In this document: positions 28,353-41,040 of the stretch, piece by piece | How positions within the stretch are numbered: the first letter of the stretch is position 1 | Layout of the letters: every line of letters starts with the position of its first letter | Source: Brugia malayi | Lineage: Eukaryota > Nematoda > Chromadorea > Rhabditida > Onchocercidae | Reading direction: 5' to 3' | Length of the DNA stretch: 64,000 nucleotides | Assembly (NCBI RefSeq): GCF_000002995.4 | Contig: NW_025062477.1 | Location: 10,450,649-10,514,648, forward strand | Position numbers and translations under genes: made by a program | The notes under the pieces: generated by a model | What the model was told of the DNA's origin: nothing | The model's input: only the letters and a program-made list of their open reading frames with translations | Database searches by the model: none

Positions 28353-29127
28353 ATGGGGAAGTGTAATTTCGAGATTAACAACAGTCGAGACTGTCCGAAG
28401 GTCACAAAAGTGGAAAAATCGATTTCCCTTCCTGATATTCATGAACACAAAAGGGTCGCAGTAACTCTCAGTGAAGGTTAATCTACAATTTTGTTTTTTT
28501 TTTTTGTCTTTAATTAAAATGTGAATGCTAATAAGTTTCATAATCCTTTCTAAAATATCGCTTCATTTGTTGAAAAATTTAGGTTCGCTATCATTTCCTC
28601 ATCGCCTTATTTACGAAGATACCATTGGAGTTTTGGATGAAAACAAACGACTTAAAGCGGAATTATTTAACATAAAGTTACAATTGCTTTCGGTGAAAAA
28701 AAAATTTCCGCCAATGTTTGATAAGGAAGGCAATAACATAACTGAAAAAGTTAATTATTATTAATTTTTCATCTCCTACTCTTAATTTCTTTGCTATTTG
28801 AATGGAATGAAGCTTATGACTTATAAAAGTGATTATGAAAGCTATTGATAATATCAAAGTCTTATCATTTACCTTTCATAATATCCTCTCTTTTAGTATG
28901 TAGCAACACTAATCGAATTGAACAATGAGAAGATTCGACGACTAAAATTGGAGAAATTATGCCAATCAAAAGAGAAAAAACTCAATGAACAGCGATTACA
29001 GCTTGGATGTGAAAAGAATGTTCGCGAGAAGGAACGTCAGAAGCTTCTTATGAAGATGAAAGGACTTGAAATTAAATTAAAAGAGATTAATAAGCAGTTG
29101 AATGAAGATGATGGTGATAGTGAGTGA
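28353..29127 (+). CDS. Small coiled-coil protein of unknown function, 3 exons
   Basis: Exons 28353-28476, 28583-28749 and 28897-29127 join in phase (123+1, 2+165, 231 nt) to 173 residues ending at TGA 29125-29127. The N-terminal part (about 1-41) is short and polar with two cysteines. From about residue 52 the protein is rich in Lys, Glu, Leu and Gln with heptad-like spacing (DENKRLKAELFNIKLQLL, LKLEKLCQSKEKKLNEQRL, MKMKGLEIKLKEINKQL) and has an acidic tail, DDGDSE. This predicts a largely alpha-helical coiled coil. No signal peptide or membrane segment is visible, so it is probably cytoplasmic or nuclear. The start is the first in-frame ATG; the frame stays open upstream to about 28197, and TTTTAG at 28330 could be a cis or spliced-leader acceptor. 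I do not recognise the family. Confidence 0.65.
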
Positions 29128-32008
29128 TATCTAACTGATATCAGAGATTATATGATAAAATATGATTGCAATTTATTATATGATAAAAAATGAAACTAAT
29201 TGCATTAAATGGCAACGAAAATAAGTTTTATTAAATTGAAAATTTTATGTTAAAATCTAGAAAAAATTATATATTAAAATCAAATTGAATATATATACAT
29301 TAAATTTTATACTGGAAACAAACGAAAAAATATTTTCTTTTTTTATTTCTTTAAAAACCATTGATTTTTTTTTTTCGCAAATCATTTTTTATTTAATACT
29401 CAGCCATTCTGTTTTTTTTTTTTTTTTTTAATGAAATAGAAACTTTTCTCAAAAAAAAAAAATTTCAAATGAAATAAGTAAAAAGGAAAAAACAAATTTT
29501 TAAAAAATGACACGCATGCACTGATAAAGCATGTTGAATTATCATTTTTTGTAATTTTTTTAATTTCAGCAATTTCGTTCATAATAAATAAAAATAGAAA
29601 GCGGAAAAATGGTTAATTAAAGGTGAAAGGATTGAACATATATTCGAAAAAGCGTAAGGGACTTTGGTTTATTATTTACGAGAAATATGTGTAAATGTAT
29701 TATTGCACGGTAATTTTATTAAATTTACACTAATATAAATAATTATTAATTTTAATAAATTTTGAAAATTTCGAAGCAAATATAATTTTTTGTTCATTTT
29801 TTACAAGAAGATTGTATCGAAATGTTAAATTTTGTTGAAATCTTTCATTTTCTTCTTCCGCAAAACATTTTTGGAATTTCAAAAATTTCAAAAAGACATT
29901 CTTAACAATTGGAATGAAATGACACGTTGAAGTTCATGTAAGCATCAGTACACGGAATAATATGTCAGGTCAACAAAACAAAGGTCACAAGCAATTGACC
30001 TAGAGATGACATTCAGCGCTGGGAAAGAACGATTCTTCAGAGGATTTTAAAGGAATCAAACCAAAAGAGAAATTTAATATGTTTAGACGAATTCGATTCG
30101 ATATATTCCTTAATTCAACAGTTCATCCGATGTGACACTTCCACCAGAGGATTGATTGTGCAGCGAAAATGCGACAATTTAGTGAGAAGTTGACATTCTT
30201 TCATATTTAATGCTTCGTCATTCCTTCTTATTAAGCACTAAACTAATGAGATTAATTTATACTTACATTTCCTTTTAAACAAAGCTCAGTTAAAGTGGAG
30301 TGCTAATAAAGTTGAGAAGTTATAACAGTAAAAATACCAATGAAACTTTTATCGCCAGCAATTGAATTGGTGAGAATACCATGCAGGTTGCCTTTCGGTA
30401 TTCATAAATGGAGAAGGTCACGGGTCATGGTTAATTTATAGTTTTTCTTTTAATTAGAGTAGAATGCTAATAAACCTGAGAAATGTTAATTCAAATTCAA
30501 TTCATTTTTATCCAACAAATGACCTCTACGTAAAATTTTATTTTGCTATCATTTTTAGAAATAATAATAATAGATTCTATAAAAAATGTAAACATTGTAA
30601 TGACAATAAGTGATAAAATGATAAATTGTTTACATTGTTTTAGCATTTCCAATTTATTTTCATTTCTAAAATGAATTCTGTTCGTTAATATATCCATCAG
30701 ACATAAACTTTTAGATTTATGCAAATAATATTTTTGATAATAACAGCAATAGATTTTTGTAAAAAAATAATTATCAAAATTGTAGTGAGAAATGTATATA
30801 AAATAATCAATTAAATTGATTGAAAATGTCTATTGTTTTTAATGTTTTTAAAATAGTTTTAACACTTAATTAAAATTAAATTTGATAATCTTTGAACTTT
30901 TTTACTTGTTCAACATACAAAGATTCTTACGATTTGTAAAATTTCCATAAAAAACAAAATTTTAATTTGATTTAAAAATTAATTTTGTTTGTAAAAATGA
31001 ATTAAATCCATGACTATTTAAAAATTTTATTAATTTTACTACTGAATTATTGTTCACAACTTTAATAATCAAGTTTTTTAAAGTTTATTTTATTATTATT
31101 ACCGTGAAATGACCAAACCGTACATGACCAACACCCAAGAAATGCCTATAAAATAATCAATTAAGTTAAAAATATTTACTTTTTTGATGAACTGATATTT
31201 TTCAAAAGTTTTAACACTTAATTAAAATAAAATTTGATATTATTAAAACTTATTTCCCAATTTAATATACAAGCTTTTTTTTGTATTTATAACAAATTTA
31301 ATTTGAGAAAATTAATACAATGTTATACTTCATTCAAAAAATTTAACCTATTAGATTAAAATTAATAAATATTTAAACATTTTAATAAAAATATTTAGCA
31401 AATAACTTGCTAGTTAATTAATTAATAAGTTTGCTTAATTGAATGTATAATTAAATACAACTAAAATTTTCTTTGTAATGTAATACGTATTAAGTAATTT
31501 ATGCAAAATCGAATTTTTATTTTTATTTTTTTTTTTTAAAAAGGTAAATTTATTCTACTATTAAAAATTAATAAATCTAGTAGAAAGAGAAGAAATAAAC
31601 CACTGTTTACATTCTTTTATCACTCGTAATCGTAAAGCTACCATCAGATATTAGTAAACCATTATGATAACTGTGCTTATCGTTGATAATGTTTATACAT
31701 TGATAAAGATATCGTTGATTGATAAAGTTATTTCAAATAATGAAGGTTTACAAACTGATAAAATTATCATTGATAATTTAGACTTTTCTTACGGAAAAAA
31801 AAATTATTGTTCATAAATGTGAAATATGCGAAACAAACTGTTCAATGATCTCTTTAAATATTTAATTTACAAATTGACAATTTATAAAATTTTCATATCA
31901 ATTATTAAAGTTATAATTTTTTAGTTCGTAATTATTTCCATCATCATTTTTTTTTCCTATTTATTACTGTGTTAATTTTTTATTTTGTTATTTATCACTC
32001 AAAAATGT
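29128..32008. other. Gene-free stretch with one compositionally richer patch
   Basis: Mostly AT-rich with no supported exon. The part from about 29920 to 30440 is visibly less AT-biased and less homopolymeric than its surroundings but has no long open frame; an RNA gene or conserved regulatory DNA is possible but not shown. Confidence 0.4.
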
Positions 32009-34245
32009 TCATATTATCGGATTTTCTTTTGTTGAACTTTCTTCCTGTCTTGATGTTGCATGAGAATCCGTTTCCGCTTTAACAGTTACTAATTCATCTT
32101 TCTGATTTCTTTCCGATTTTCCAGAACTTGGAATTTTTGAGCTTTCCATTGATCTAGAAATTACTTTATTCTTTTCTTCATTTCAAATGACATATATTAT
32201 CTATTTTTTCCTCTTCTTATGACAATCTTATTCGATTTTCAGAATAAATACTTATTTACTTATATACTCAATGGTTTTACTTAAATAATTTCAATTAAAG
32301 GAAAGAAAAACAACAATGGAAAAGCAATACTTCTGTGCTTGTGCTTCATCTACTTCTTTCGGTATTTCCAGTTGTGTTTTCTCACTTTTTACACTTGTAT
32401 CTATTGTTGCTATTTGTGTTTTGCACAATTCTAAGTTCTAAATTATTTAATTAGATGTAAAATGAAATTGTAATTTAAAAGCTAATTTAAGTTCTAATTA
32501 TTATTTTCACGTAAATTCAGTGCAAAATCAAAGAAGAGACGATGAAGAAATAAAAACAAAAAAAAGAAAAGTATTTGGTTTTGTTATTTAAAGTATAAAT
32601 TGCTTCAGTAAATTAATTTATGGTTGTAGCTTCATTTTTTTTTTAAGTTTTACTTTTTTTTTATAGTTTTATTTTTTAGTTTTTTTTTTATTTATAGTAT
32701 TGTTTATAATACTTCACAATGTGCTTTAAAATATTTAATTATATATAAATGTTATATGTGAAATGAAATTGTATTTTTATGCTAATTTCAATATTATTCA
32801 AGAGTGGTAATGATCTCAAGAAAACAATTTGCTAATTCATTCATTACTTTTACACTTTTTACTCTATGATAATATTTATCATATAGCAGTTGTTTTTTCT
32901 TTTTCTTAGCAATTATAATTTGTAAACATTGAAATGAATTAAATTTAAATTTATTAATAAGATTTAAAAAGTATTTTGCTACCTGATTATCAGCTGCTGT
33001 TTCTTTCTCAACTAAAAATATCAATTATATTAATTAATAGTTCGGTTTTATGACTTTTGTTTTTTGTTTCATCAAAATTCTTTTATATTTAAAATGAGAA
33101 ATAAAATGTAATTTTAGAAGCATAAAATATGCAAATAAACTTTTGAAATAACTTACTTTTGCTTGTATGAGATTTGTTTAGTTGGTTATTTTCACGTTCA
33201 AATTCAATTAATAATGTTTTTTCAACATTTGGTTTCTTAAATAAATTTAAAAAAAAAAAGACGAAAACTGATTAACTGTTATATAATGCATAATTATAAA
33301 TGAAATTTTTAAAATTTTTATCTTTTTTCACTTCTTTGCCTTTTATATTCTATAAATTTAATATTTAAGCATTAAAAAAAGTTTAGAATATCAATTTGCA
33401 ATAATTTTTTTTCAGCTATTTTGTTTTCTTTTTCTTTAAAAGAAATAAATTTTAAACAAATAAAATAAAATACATCTGGTGATGGCTTGCCGTCATGCTT
33501 TTCCACTAGTATTTTTGGAAAACTTTGTTGCTGCTTACTCTGTAATTATCACCAATTTTTGTTGTTTGATAAAATTTTACAAAATTATTTATTATTTTTT
33601 TTTTTTTTTTATACCTCTCTCAATTTGTTAAAATAGATGAAAGCAATAAATTTTCAACTATTTTGATTTAATCTTACAAAAAGCAATTAGTAAAAATATG
33701 CAAAATGTAGGAATGTTAAAATTTTCACAATTCTTTTTTTTTTGAAATTTTAAACGTTTCAGATTTCATATAAATTATCATTATTATTGTTACCATTGTT
33801 TTTACTATCATTGTTATCATAATTATTTTATTAGTTGTTGTCATTGTTATTGTTAATAAATTTACCAATATTGTTATTATTATTATTATCATAATTATAG
33901 TATTAGTTGTTGTTTTCGTCATTGTTATTTATTATTTTTGTTATTATTGTTGATATTGTTAATAAAAATTAGATAAGCTTTTATATTCCATATCAATTCT
34001 TAGTTAATCACCACCACCTATCACCTCTATCCCGGCTACCTGATTATCCTAAATTTTTTATTGCATTATTTTTCGACTGAAAATATTTCATAAAACGGTA
34101 AAACTTACATCATTTTTTGTATCAACTGAAAAAATAAATCATTAATTATATTTAATAATTTAAAAAAAAAAAAAGAAACGAAAAAGGAAAATAATTCGTA
34201 AAATTAAAATAAAACATCAAGATTTACAATTAACACTTGCAGCTT
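32009..34245 (-). CDS. Micro-exon gene encoding a polar, low-complexity protein (5' end missing)
   Basis: Minus-strand exons, in transcript order: 34245-34237 (9 nt), 34125-34109 (17), 34048-34040 (9), 33539-33474 (66), 33235-33157 (79), 33011-32983 (29), 32437-32331 (107), 32153-32009 (145, stop TGA). Each is bounded by AG and GT, and all phases agree, giving about 152 residues: AAIDTKND, DNQ, SKQQQSFPKILVEKHDGKPS, KPNVEKTLLIEFERENNQL, EKETAADNQ, NLELCKTQIATIDTSVKSEK, then a Ser/Lys/Glu-rich tail ending STKENPII. The product is hydrophilic, has one cysteine, and looks disordered. The first listed exon starts in mid-codon, so an upstream exon ending in phase 1 is needed. The phase-1 signal-peptide exon of the ShKT gene at 37495-37603 would fit, but that is speculation. 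The two 9-nt exons are the weakest. The pattern recalls micro-exon genes of parasitic worms. Confidence 0.55.
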
Positions 34246-34924
34246 CTGTAAAATAATTATTATTAAAAATCAGCGACTAAAAGAGATTTATAACATTATT
34301 AATTTCTAAGAAAGTGAAATTATATTTAAAATAATTAGATAGTGAAAAATCTTATTAAATTATTATATCATATAAAAAAATTAAAAATTAAACCAAAAGT
34401 TTAAAATTTGCTATTTAACAACATTTCAAAATAAACTGGTTAACAGAACACTAAATTCTGTAGGAATGCAATTTTTCGATCATTCTAAAAACTTATAGTT
34501 AAACAAACTTTAATTTATATATAAAATGCAATTAATTTATTTTTGTCTTTATTTCATAAAATCTCTTAAATAATTAATAATTTTTATGATATTGTTGAAG
34601 TCTTTAAAATTATCAAATTATTAGTTATAGTTAAGGATTTAGTATTTCTTGTTTTATATTTTTTTATCATTTCCAAATGATAATAATAATAATTGGCTTA
34701 AAAAAAAAATTGTGATTCTATTTATTGCTAAAGAATTTAGGCATAAAGTTGAATAAATATAACTTTCATTTATTTATTAAAAAATTTTTAGAAAGTATTA
34801 AAAAAAAAGTATTAAGAAATTTTTATTTATTAAAAAATTTTTTAGAAGAGAGAAGAGTAAACAAATAGAGAGAGAGAGAGAGGGAGAGAGAAAAAAAAAT
34901 AACAAACTAGTTGTTCCAAGCACA

Positions 34925-35017
34925 ATGCTTTCCTGTGGTTTTGGTTTATTTTTCGTTTTCTTCATACATGTTGCAATTGAAGCAAAAATGAGTAAACATG
35001 CAAATAGCGCTTCCTAA
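34925..35017 (+). CDS. Candidate signal-peptide mini-ORF or first exon
   Basis: An ATG opens MLSCGFGLFFVFFIHVAIEA followed by ten polar residues and a TAA, 30 residues in all. The hydrophobic core and small residue before KMSKH look like a signal peptide. A possible donor (ATGA|GTAAAC) lies near 34991, so it could be exon 1 of an unresolved plus-strand gene, but I found no convincing partner exon. It may be chance in AT-rich DNA. Confidence 0.25.
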   Translation: MLSCGFGLFFVFFIHVAIEAKMSKHANSAS

Positions 35018-36146
35018 AATTTTGCATTTTTTTTTTTTTTTTGATGATTTTTAAAATTTCCTCTAATTTCATTTCAAAATATTTCAAATTGAATAACTGA
35101 TAAAAAAAAAAAAGAAATTCTTATTGAAATGATAACGAATATTTCATGCTATATCCGGTCTGATCAATTTTATTTCACAGTTTATTTCAAAAGATCAATC
35201 GATCAATCATCCCTAATTTTAATTTTTTTTTATAAATCTTGAGAATCCTAAGCTATACTACAAGCACTGATAGCATTTGGAAGAACAATTGGACGTTCAC
35301 AATTTTTTAGATTTTTTTAAACTTTGTTAGAAAATTTAGGCAAAAAAAAAAAGTAGAAATGATGAGAAAATGAACTGACAAATAATGATGAATGCAATTT
35401 TAATTAAATGATTTCAAATTTTAATATTTGTTAAGTTTAAAATATATCTTTAATAAAAAACCTTATAGCTTCAAATATAATTTCAGTCAATGATTTCAAC
35501 CAGTGATTTTCTATTTCTCGGATCAGTTAACTAATTTTTGTTACCTTATTTTAGTTTTTTTCATTTTACGTCAGGATGAAATGCATTATAATATCAAATG
35601 AAAAATGAAAATAATTTTAAAATGTTAAATTTCATTTTCAATAATGAATTTTATTTTCATTTTGCATATATCAGATTTGTAAATTGTTGAGGTCTTCAAT
35701 TCTTGCTTTTTTTTCATGAAATTTTTAAGGCATATATGAATTAAGAAGCAGGGAAGTCTTTTTGTGTACAAATTGAAATGTTTAGAGTAAACAATGATTG
35801 CATAAAAAAGTTTATACGTAATTCTGAAATTTTTTATGCTTAATTCCCGAAGAGAATGAAAAATTTCTTACGTAAATTGTGATATTTGATGGAAACAATA
35901 AATAAAATTCAACGAGCATTGTAAATAAAGACGAACTAAGCCGTCTCTCAAACAATTTATACTGAAAAATGACCGAAAATGCTTGAAATATTTTTTTTTA
36001 TGTTTCCATAAATAAAAAAAAATTTCATATGCAAATTTTCATTTTAAATAAATTTAGAAATTTTTTTTTTTTAAATTTCAAATAAATGCAATATTTTTTT
36101 ACGGAATCATTTTAGCGGTTAACCGAATTCGATTCACAAATTTGAA

Positions 36147-36420
<274 letters not shown>

Positions 36421-36944
36421 ATCATCGAAAATCCGCAAATATAAACATTTAATACTGATAGCATTTTGACCAAAAATATTTGAAATGAAATATAAAAATC
36501 TTATTGAAAACCTTATTAATTTTTTTTTTTTTATTTTCTTTAGTGTAAATTTTGCGTTTATTTCATTTCTACACTTTTACAATAAAATAATCAAATTTTG
36601 AAAAAAATCATTCAATCATTCATGAAAATGACGAGTGAATTTGCTTATTGCTCATATTGTTTATTTCTTCGTCGCATTAAACGCATTGCAGTAATACTGT
36701 AATAATGTTATTTGATTATTTCCAATGAAACCATAATCTTTTTTTTTTTTTCTATCCTTAATTTCTAATAAAATTATCTTATGGCAAAAAAGCATAGAAC
36801 AAAACTTTTTTTGTCTTTTATCAATTTAAGCGCTAATAAATAAATAATGGTAAACAATAAATGCAAATAAATTAATGATTGTTGTTTTCTTAGTAATGCA
36901 TTCTCCTTCAGCAGAAAGATTTTTTTTTTAATCAAATATGATTT

Positions 36945-37210
36945 TTATACCAATTAAATTGATTTTTATACCAATTAAATTGATTTTTTTATACCAAAAT
37001 TTATACTAATTAAATTGAAACTGATTAAAATTTGTAAAATTTGCTTAATTTTAACACTTATTTAGAAAAAAAAAAAATTCTATCTGGTTATTTGCATTTT
37101 TTGCAAGATTTAGCGCAGGATCTCACTGCATAATGCGGAAATCGAAAGCAATCACCGTATAGCATCACCTGACTGCAATCTTTCCATTTATCTTCACATT
37201 CTTAAAATTT
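36945..37210. repeat. Segmental duplicate of 39705-39930 (3' part of B genes)
   Basis: The sequence from ATTTTTATACCAAAATTTAT through the ShKT exon is almost identical to that around 39710-39927. It covers the last exon and 3' flank of B1 and B2. Tandem TTTATACCAATTAAATTGAT units precede it here only. Confidence 0.85.
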
Positions 37211-37603
37211 CATTTTTTTATCAATATTTTCTATCATTTCTCAGTAATAAATAATAAATGCATAATGTAATTTAGAATGACTTTGATTTAATCCATTTTA
37301 ATAATATATTTTGACTTATTTGCATATTCATCCCAAATCTATAATCAAATTTTATTTATTTTTAATTAATTCTATAATAAAGCAAATCATTGATATTACT
37401 ACAGCATATTGTAATTTCGTCGAAAATTAACAAATTATCACATAAAACACAAATTATTGAACGAAATTATTTTTATATGATAGAAAATTTTTACTTCCAT
37501 TAGTTTCGGTCTCAGTGATGATTTTATCATTAGCATCGGTTTCTTTTTCTCCAAAAATGAAACCAATACAAATAAAAATGATAGTACACGTTAATAGATT
37601 CAT
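37088..37603 (-). CDS. B1: secreted ShKT-domain peptide, 2 exons
   Basis: Exon 1 (37603-37495) encodes a signal peptide beginning MNLLTCTIIFICIGFIF followed by an acidic, Thr-rich linker. Exon 2 (37200-37088), joined in phase 1 to 2 nt, encodes a 36-residue cysteine-rich module and a TAA stop; the total is 73 residues. The six cysteines are spaced C-x6-C-x8-C-x10-C-x3-C-x2-C, the ShKT (SXC) fold pattern common in nematode secreted proteins, here the only mature domain. Such domains can block potassium channels or act as protein-interaction modules; which applies here cannot be read from sequence. It lies head-to-head with A1 (ATGs 1.43 kb apart), suggesting a shared regulatory region. Confidence 0.75.
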
Positions 37604-39028
37604 TTGAAATAAGTTCTATCTGAAATGGTAACACTAAAATATAATCAAGATTGAAAATTTTTGTGGATATGAATGAATAATTTTTATGAGTATTATTTAA
37701 AACTCATATAGATATATACTAATTGGTGGGTGGATGTTATGTTGCTGTCAAAAGTTTGAAAGATTTAAATAATTTGTGGGGAGATGGGAAGCTGAATTTT
37801 ACTTCCCTGATAATGAAATAGTTGTGTCAACATAATGATGTCAATTTGTGATAAAATTTGTATGGCGAAATATACTTTTTCACTTGTAAAATTAATACGG
37901 ATAATAAAATTGTTTAAAAAAAAAAAAAAAATGATGAAATGAAATTGAAAGTTTGAACTGCCATTATTTATTAGTTGAAATTGATGTTTGTAAAGGTAAC
38001 ATGAAAATGCATTATAGACTTGAGATTTGATTTTGGTTTTATTTTTTATTTAAAAAAGCTGATGTGAATAATTGTCTACTAATTTCAAATGAATCATGCA
38101 CTGCTTTCCTAAATTATAAAAAAAATTCCACGTATTTATTTTATAAAATTTAAATCGTAAGGATTTTTTTTTTTTTAATTTGCAAGAAATTTAAATTACA
38201 TTTGGAAAAAAGTACATCTGATTTTAGGCATTTAAGAATTAAATATTTTCAAAAAATAGTTGTTGTTTATAATTTATAACAGAAGATTACTGATAAATTG
38301 TGATAATCGTTGGGGGAACAAAATAACTTGTTGGTCACAAATTTCATTTCTCATCCGATTCAATTTGTTCGTTTTTTCCTTCCAATCAATTCGAGAGATG
38401 TAAAATTGGGGCAAAAACATAGTTTGAATCCATCTACAGATATCAGACAGGTTTCCATTCAGGAATTCCGCTATTGAAATATAAAAAGTATTGTCTTTAG
38501 TCCAGCCATTCTATATTTTTTCTTCAAAATTAAAAAAAAAATACTTTTAAGTATTACTTTTATCAGTGATAATTTCAATGCTAAATCATACTCAGAGTAA
38601 TGTACTATTCAAGAATAAATTTACTTCTTTTTGTAATCATAATGAATTATGGGAAAAAATTTGTTAAATTAACAAATGGAATGCTTGATAGAGTGACAGT
38701 TAACTTGAACAATTAATTGTTTATTATTTAAATTCTTTTTTAATTACTGTTGTTTCATGCATACTGCAAACACTAGCGGACTAACATAACAGCTTGATTA
38801 TATGCAAAAGGAATAATAGTGTAGAGAAATGATCTTTGTATAGTGTCAAAATCGAGAATGAATGAAATTTAAAAAACAAATCATCATTTAAGCCTTCTGT
38901 TGAGCATTTCATAAAAACGATAAGATCGTTTTGGATTGGATTTTGCCAAAATAATCTCGTAGTTGATCAATCAAATATATTAATAAATTGAAGTCTGCAC
39001 TTTAGCAAATATCAAAATTGCAATAAAA
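37604..39028. promoter_or_regulatory. Divergent intergenic region between B1 and A1
   Basis: No exon seen. Stretches near 37620-37960 and 38450-38510 recur in the same order in the B2/A2 (40404-41952) and B4/A10 (60796-62326) intergenic regions, so this is a repeated bidirectional control unit rather than random spacer. Confidence 0.55.
38448..38500 (+). promoter_or_regulatory. Conserved TATA block of A1
   Basis: CAGGAATTCCGCTATTGAAA followed by TATAAAAAG at 38480-38488, 549 bp before the A1 ATG. Slightly diverged from the cluster consensus. Confidence 0.6.
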
Positions 39029-39674
39029 ATGGCAAGATTAATAGTGTATCTTGCTTTCATCATCTTTTGCGCTAATCGACAACAAAATGCGGCAGTAGGA
39101 CCAGGAGGAGTAGGTATGCACCTCTTTTCGACTAAAATGAAAATCTCGAAATATATATATCTCGTATTCTACATCATTTTAACCACTTTAGTTAGATTTC
39201 TAATAAAACAGGCTGGGTTCGATTTCAATATGAATATCACTGATATTCACTTTTGCAGTGAAAATAGTATATCATTTAAAATCTCAAAGGTTTCTACTTA
39301 TAATCAAATAATCGCTAACATCAATTTCAGCCGCTGAAGTTGTCACAAATTATAGAGCTGACAAGTTATGGGATGATGATTTATTAATGGAGACAATGCA
39401 AGTAGAAGAATGTATGTTCATCTCATCAAGAATTAATTTAGGCGTCATTAAATTTTGAATGATTTCAAGGAGATTTAATTTGATAATTCCTTTCAGTTCC
39501 ATTTGCTGGCTTCTTTTTATTAAGAAATGAATGAATTTGAATAATTATTTTAATACAATGATTGCAGCAACACTGACGAATTGTGACACAATGAAAGATG
39601 GAAGATTATTTGTTTTGGAAGAAAAACCGTTGTTATTGATGACAAATACTGTTAACTTGATGAAATGGAATTAG
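39029..39674 (+). CDS. A1: small secreted peptide of an unrecognised multigene family
   Basis: Exons 39029-39113, 39331-39411 and 39568-39674 join in phase (84+1, 2+78+1, 2+105) to 90 residues. Exon 1 encodes a signal peptide (MARLIVYLAFIIFCANRQQN) and a short Gly-rich linker; exon 2 the acidic core with KLWDDDLLMETMQVEE; exon 3 the most conserved part, TNCDTMKDGRLFVLEEKP, ending NTVNLMKWN. After cleavage the protein has a single cysteine, so an intermolecular disulphide is possible. All introns are GT-AG with GTATG donors. The frame continues open into intron 1. I do not recognise a domain. A likely splice acceptor (CACTTTAG) lies about 24 nt before the ATG. Confidence 0.8.
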
Positions 39675-39704
39675 GAAAATGTAAATGTGCAATGTGCAAG
39701 TGAT

Positions 39705-39930
39705 TAAATTGATTTTTATACCAAAATTTATACTAATTAAATTGAAACTGATTAAAATTTATAAAATTTGCTTAATTTTAACACTTATTTAGAAAAAAAA
39801 AAAATTCTATCTGGTTATTTGCATTTTTTGCAAGATTTAGCGCAGAATCTCACTGCATAATGCGGAAATCGAAAGCAATCACCGTATAGCATCACCTGAC
39901 TGCAATCTTTCCATTTATCTTTGCATTCTA
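39705..39930. repeat. Segmental duplicate of 36945-37210
   Basis: Second copy of the ShKT-exon segment, nearly identical, placed tail-to-tail against the end of A1. This shows that B/A pairs were duplicated as a unit. Confidence 0.85.
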
Positions 39931-40403
39931 AAAAAATCATTTTCTTTTTGTTAATATTTTCAAAATTTTCTTTTTATGAATTCACTTATTATTTTTTTTT
40001 ATTTTTTACACTTATTGTTTTTTTTTATATTTACAACGAACAATTTAGAAAATTTTTGATTTTAATCTATTCCAATGCTATATTTTGTCTTATTTGCATA
40101 TTCATTTCAAAATTTATTCTAATTCTATTTGATCTTAATTTATTTAAAATTCAAATAAAAATACATCACCATAATTCTTTTTACTGTTTTTTTTTTTTTT
40201 TTTTTTTTTTTTTTGTATACAAATTAGTAAATGATACTATTATCACATTATAAAAAATTTTTACTTTGTTTGGGTGTAGGTTTTTTTTTTTTGTTGGGAT
40301 ATTTACGGCTAGTGAGTCCTTTGATTCCTTTTTTGTGGGTTTCTTTTTTTCCAAAAATCAAACCAATACAAATGAAAATGATAACATACGTGGAGAGATT
40401 CAT
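39815..40403 (-). CDS. B2: secreted ShKT-domain peptide, 2 exons
   Basis: Exon 1 (40403-40265) starts MNLSTYVIIFICIGLIFG and runs into a strongly basic linker with four consecutive lysines. Exon 2 (39927-39815) carries the ShKT module with all six cysteines at the same spacing as B1; total 83 residues. Compared with B1 the ShKT exon is nearly unchanged, but the linker is completely different in sequence, length and charge (acidic in B1, basic here). B2 is divergent from A2 (1.55 kb between ATGs) and convergent with A1 (140 bp between stop codons). Confidence 0.75.
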
Positions 40404-41040
40404 CTGAAATAAGTTCTATCTGAAATGAAAACATTAAAATAAAATAAAAAATTTCGTTGATATGAAAAGTAATTTTTATAACTATTATTTAAAACTCATA
40501 GAAATATATACTAATTGGTGAGCAGTACAAATGATAAGCAGCACTTTTTGTAAATTATTGTAACATAGCAAATTTCATTTGAAATGTTATGCTGCCGTTT
40601 AGAAGTTTGAAAACTTTTAAATAATTCTGAACTGTACTTCATTGGTGATAAAATAGTTGTGTAAACATAATAATATCAATATGTTATAAAATGTTTTTCA
40701 ATTGTAAAATTGATACGAATAAAAAAATTGTTTAAAAAAAAAATGATAGAATAAAATTGAAGATTGAAATACCCATTGTTTATTAGTTGAAATGAATAAA
40801 TGTTTGTAAAAGCAGCATGAATATTATCCGAAATACAATAATTTTAATCTGATATTATAAACATTGGTTTTTATTTTGATTCATTTGTTTCTTTATTTCA
40901 TTTTAGAAAACATTGATGTATTATTTAAGTATTATCACATGAATTATTGATGTTAGTTTGCTTTTATAATTAACAAAAAATAAAATAAAATAAATTCCAC
41001 ATGTTCTAATCATAATATTTATATTGCATGGATTTCAGAA

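Noticed and set aside
28167..28541. 124-residue minus-strand ORF
   Set aside because: Antisense to the coiled-coil gene's first exon, whose plus-strand frame has consistent splice phases.
33725..33922. Ile/Thr/Met-rich minus-strand ORF
   Set aside because: Reading of an ATT-type low-complexity intron segment.
39921..40253. Phe-rich 110-residue plus-strand ORF
   Set aside because: Lies antisense to the B2 intron and is made of T runs.
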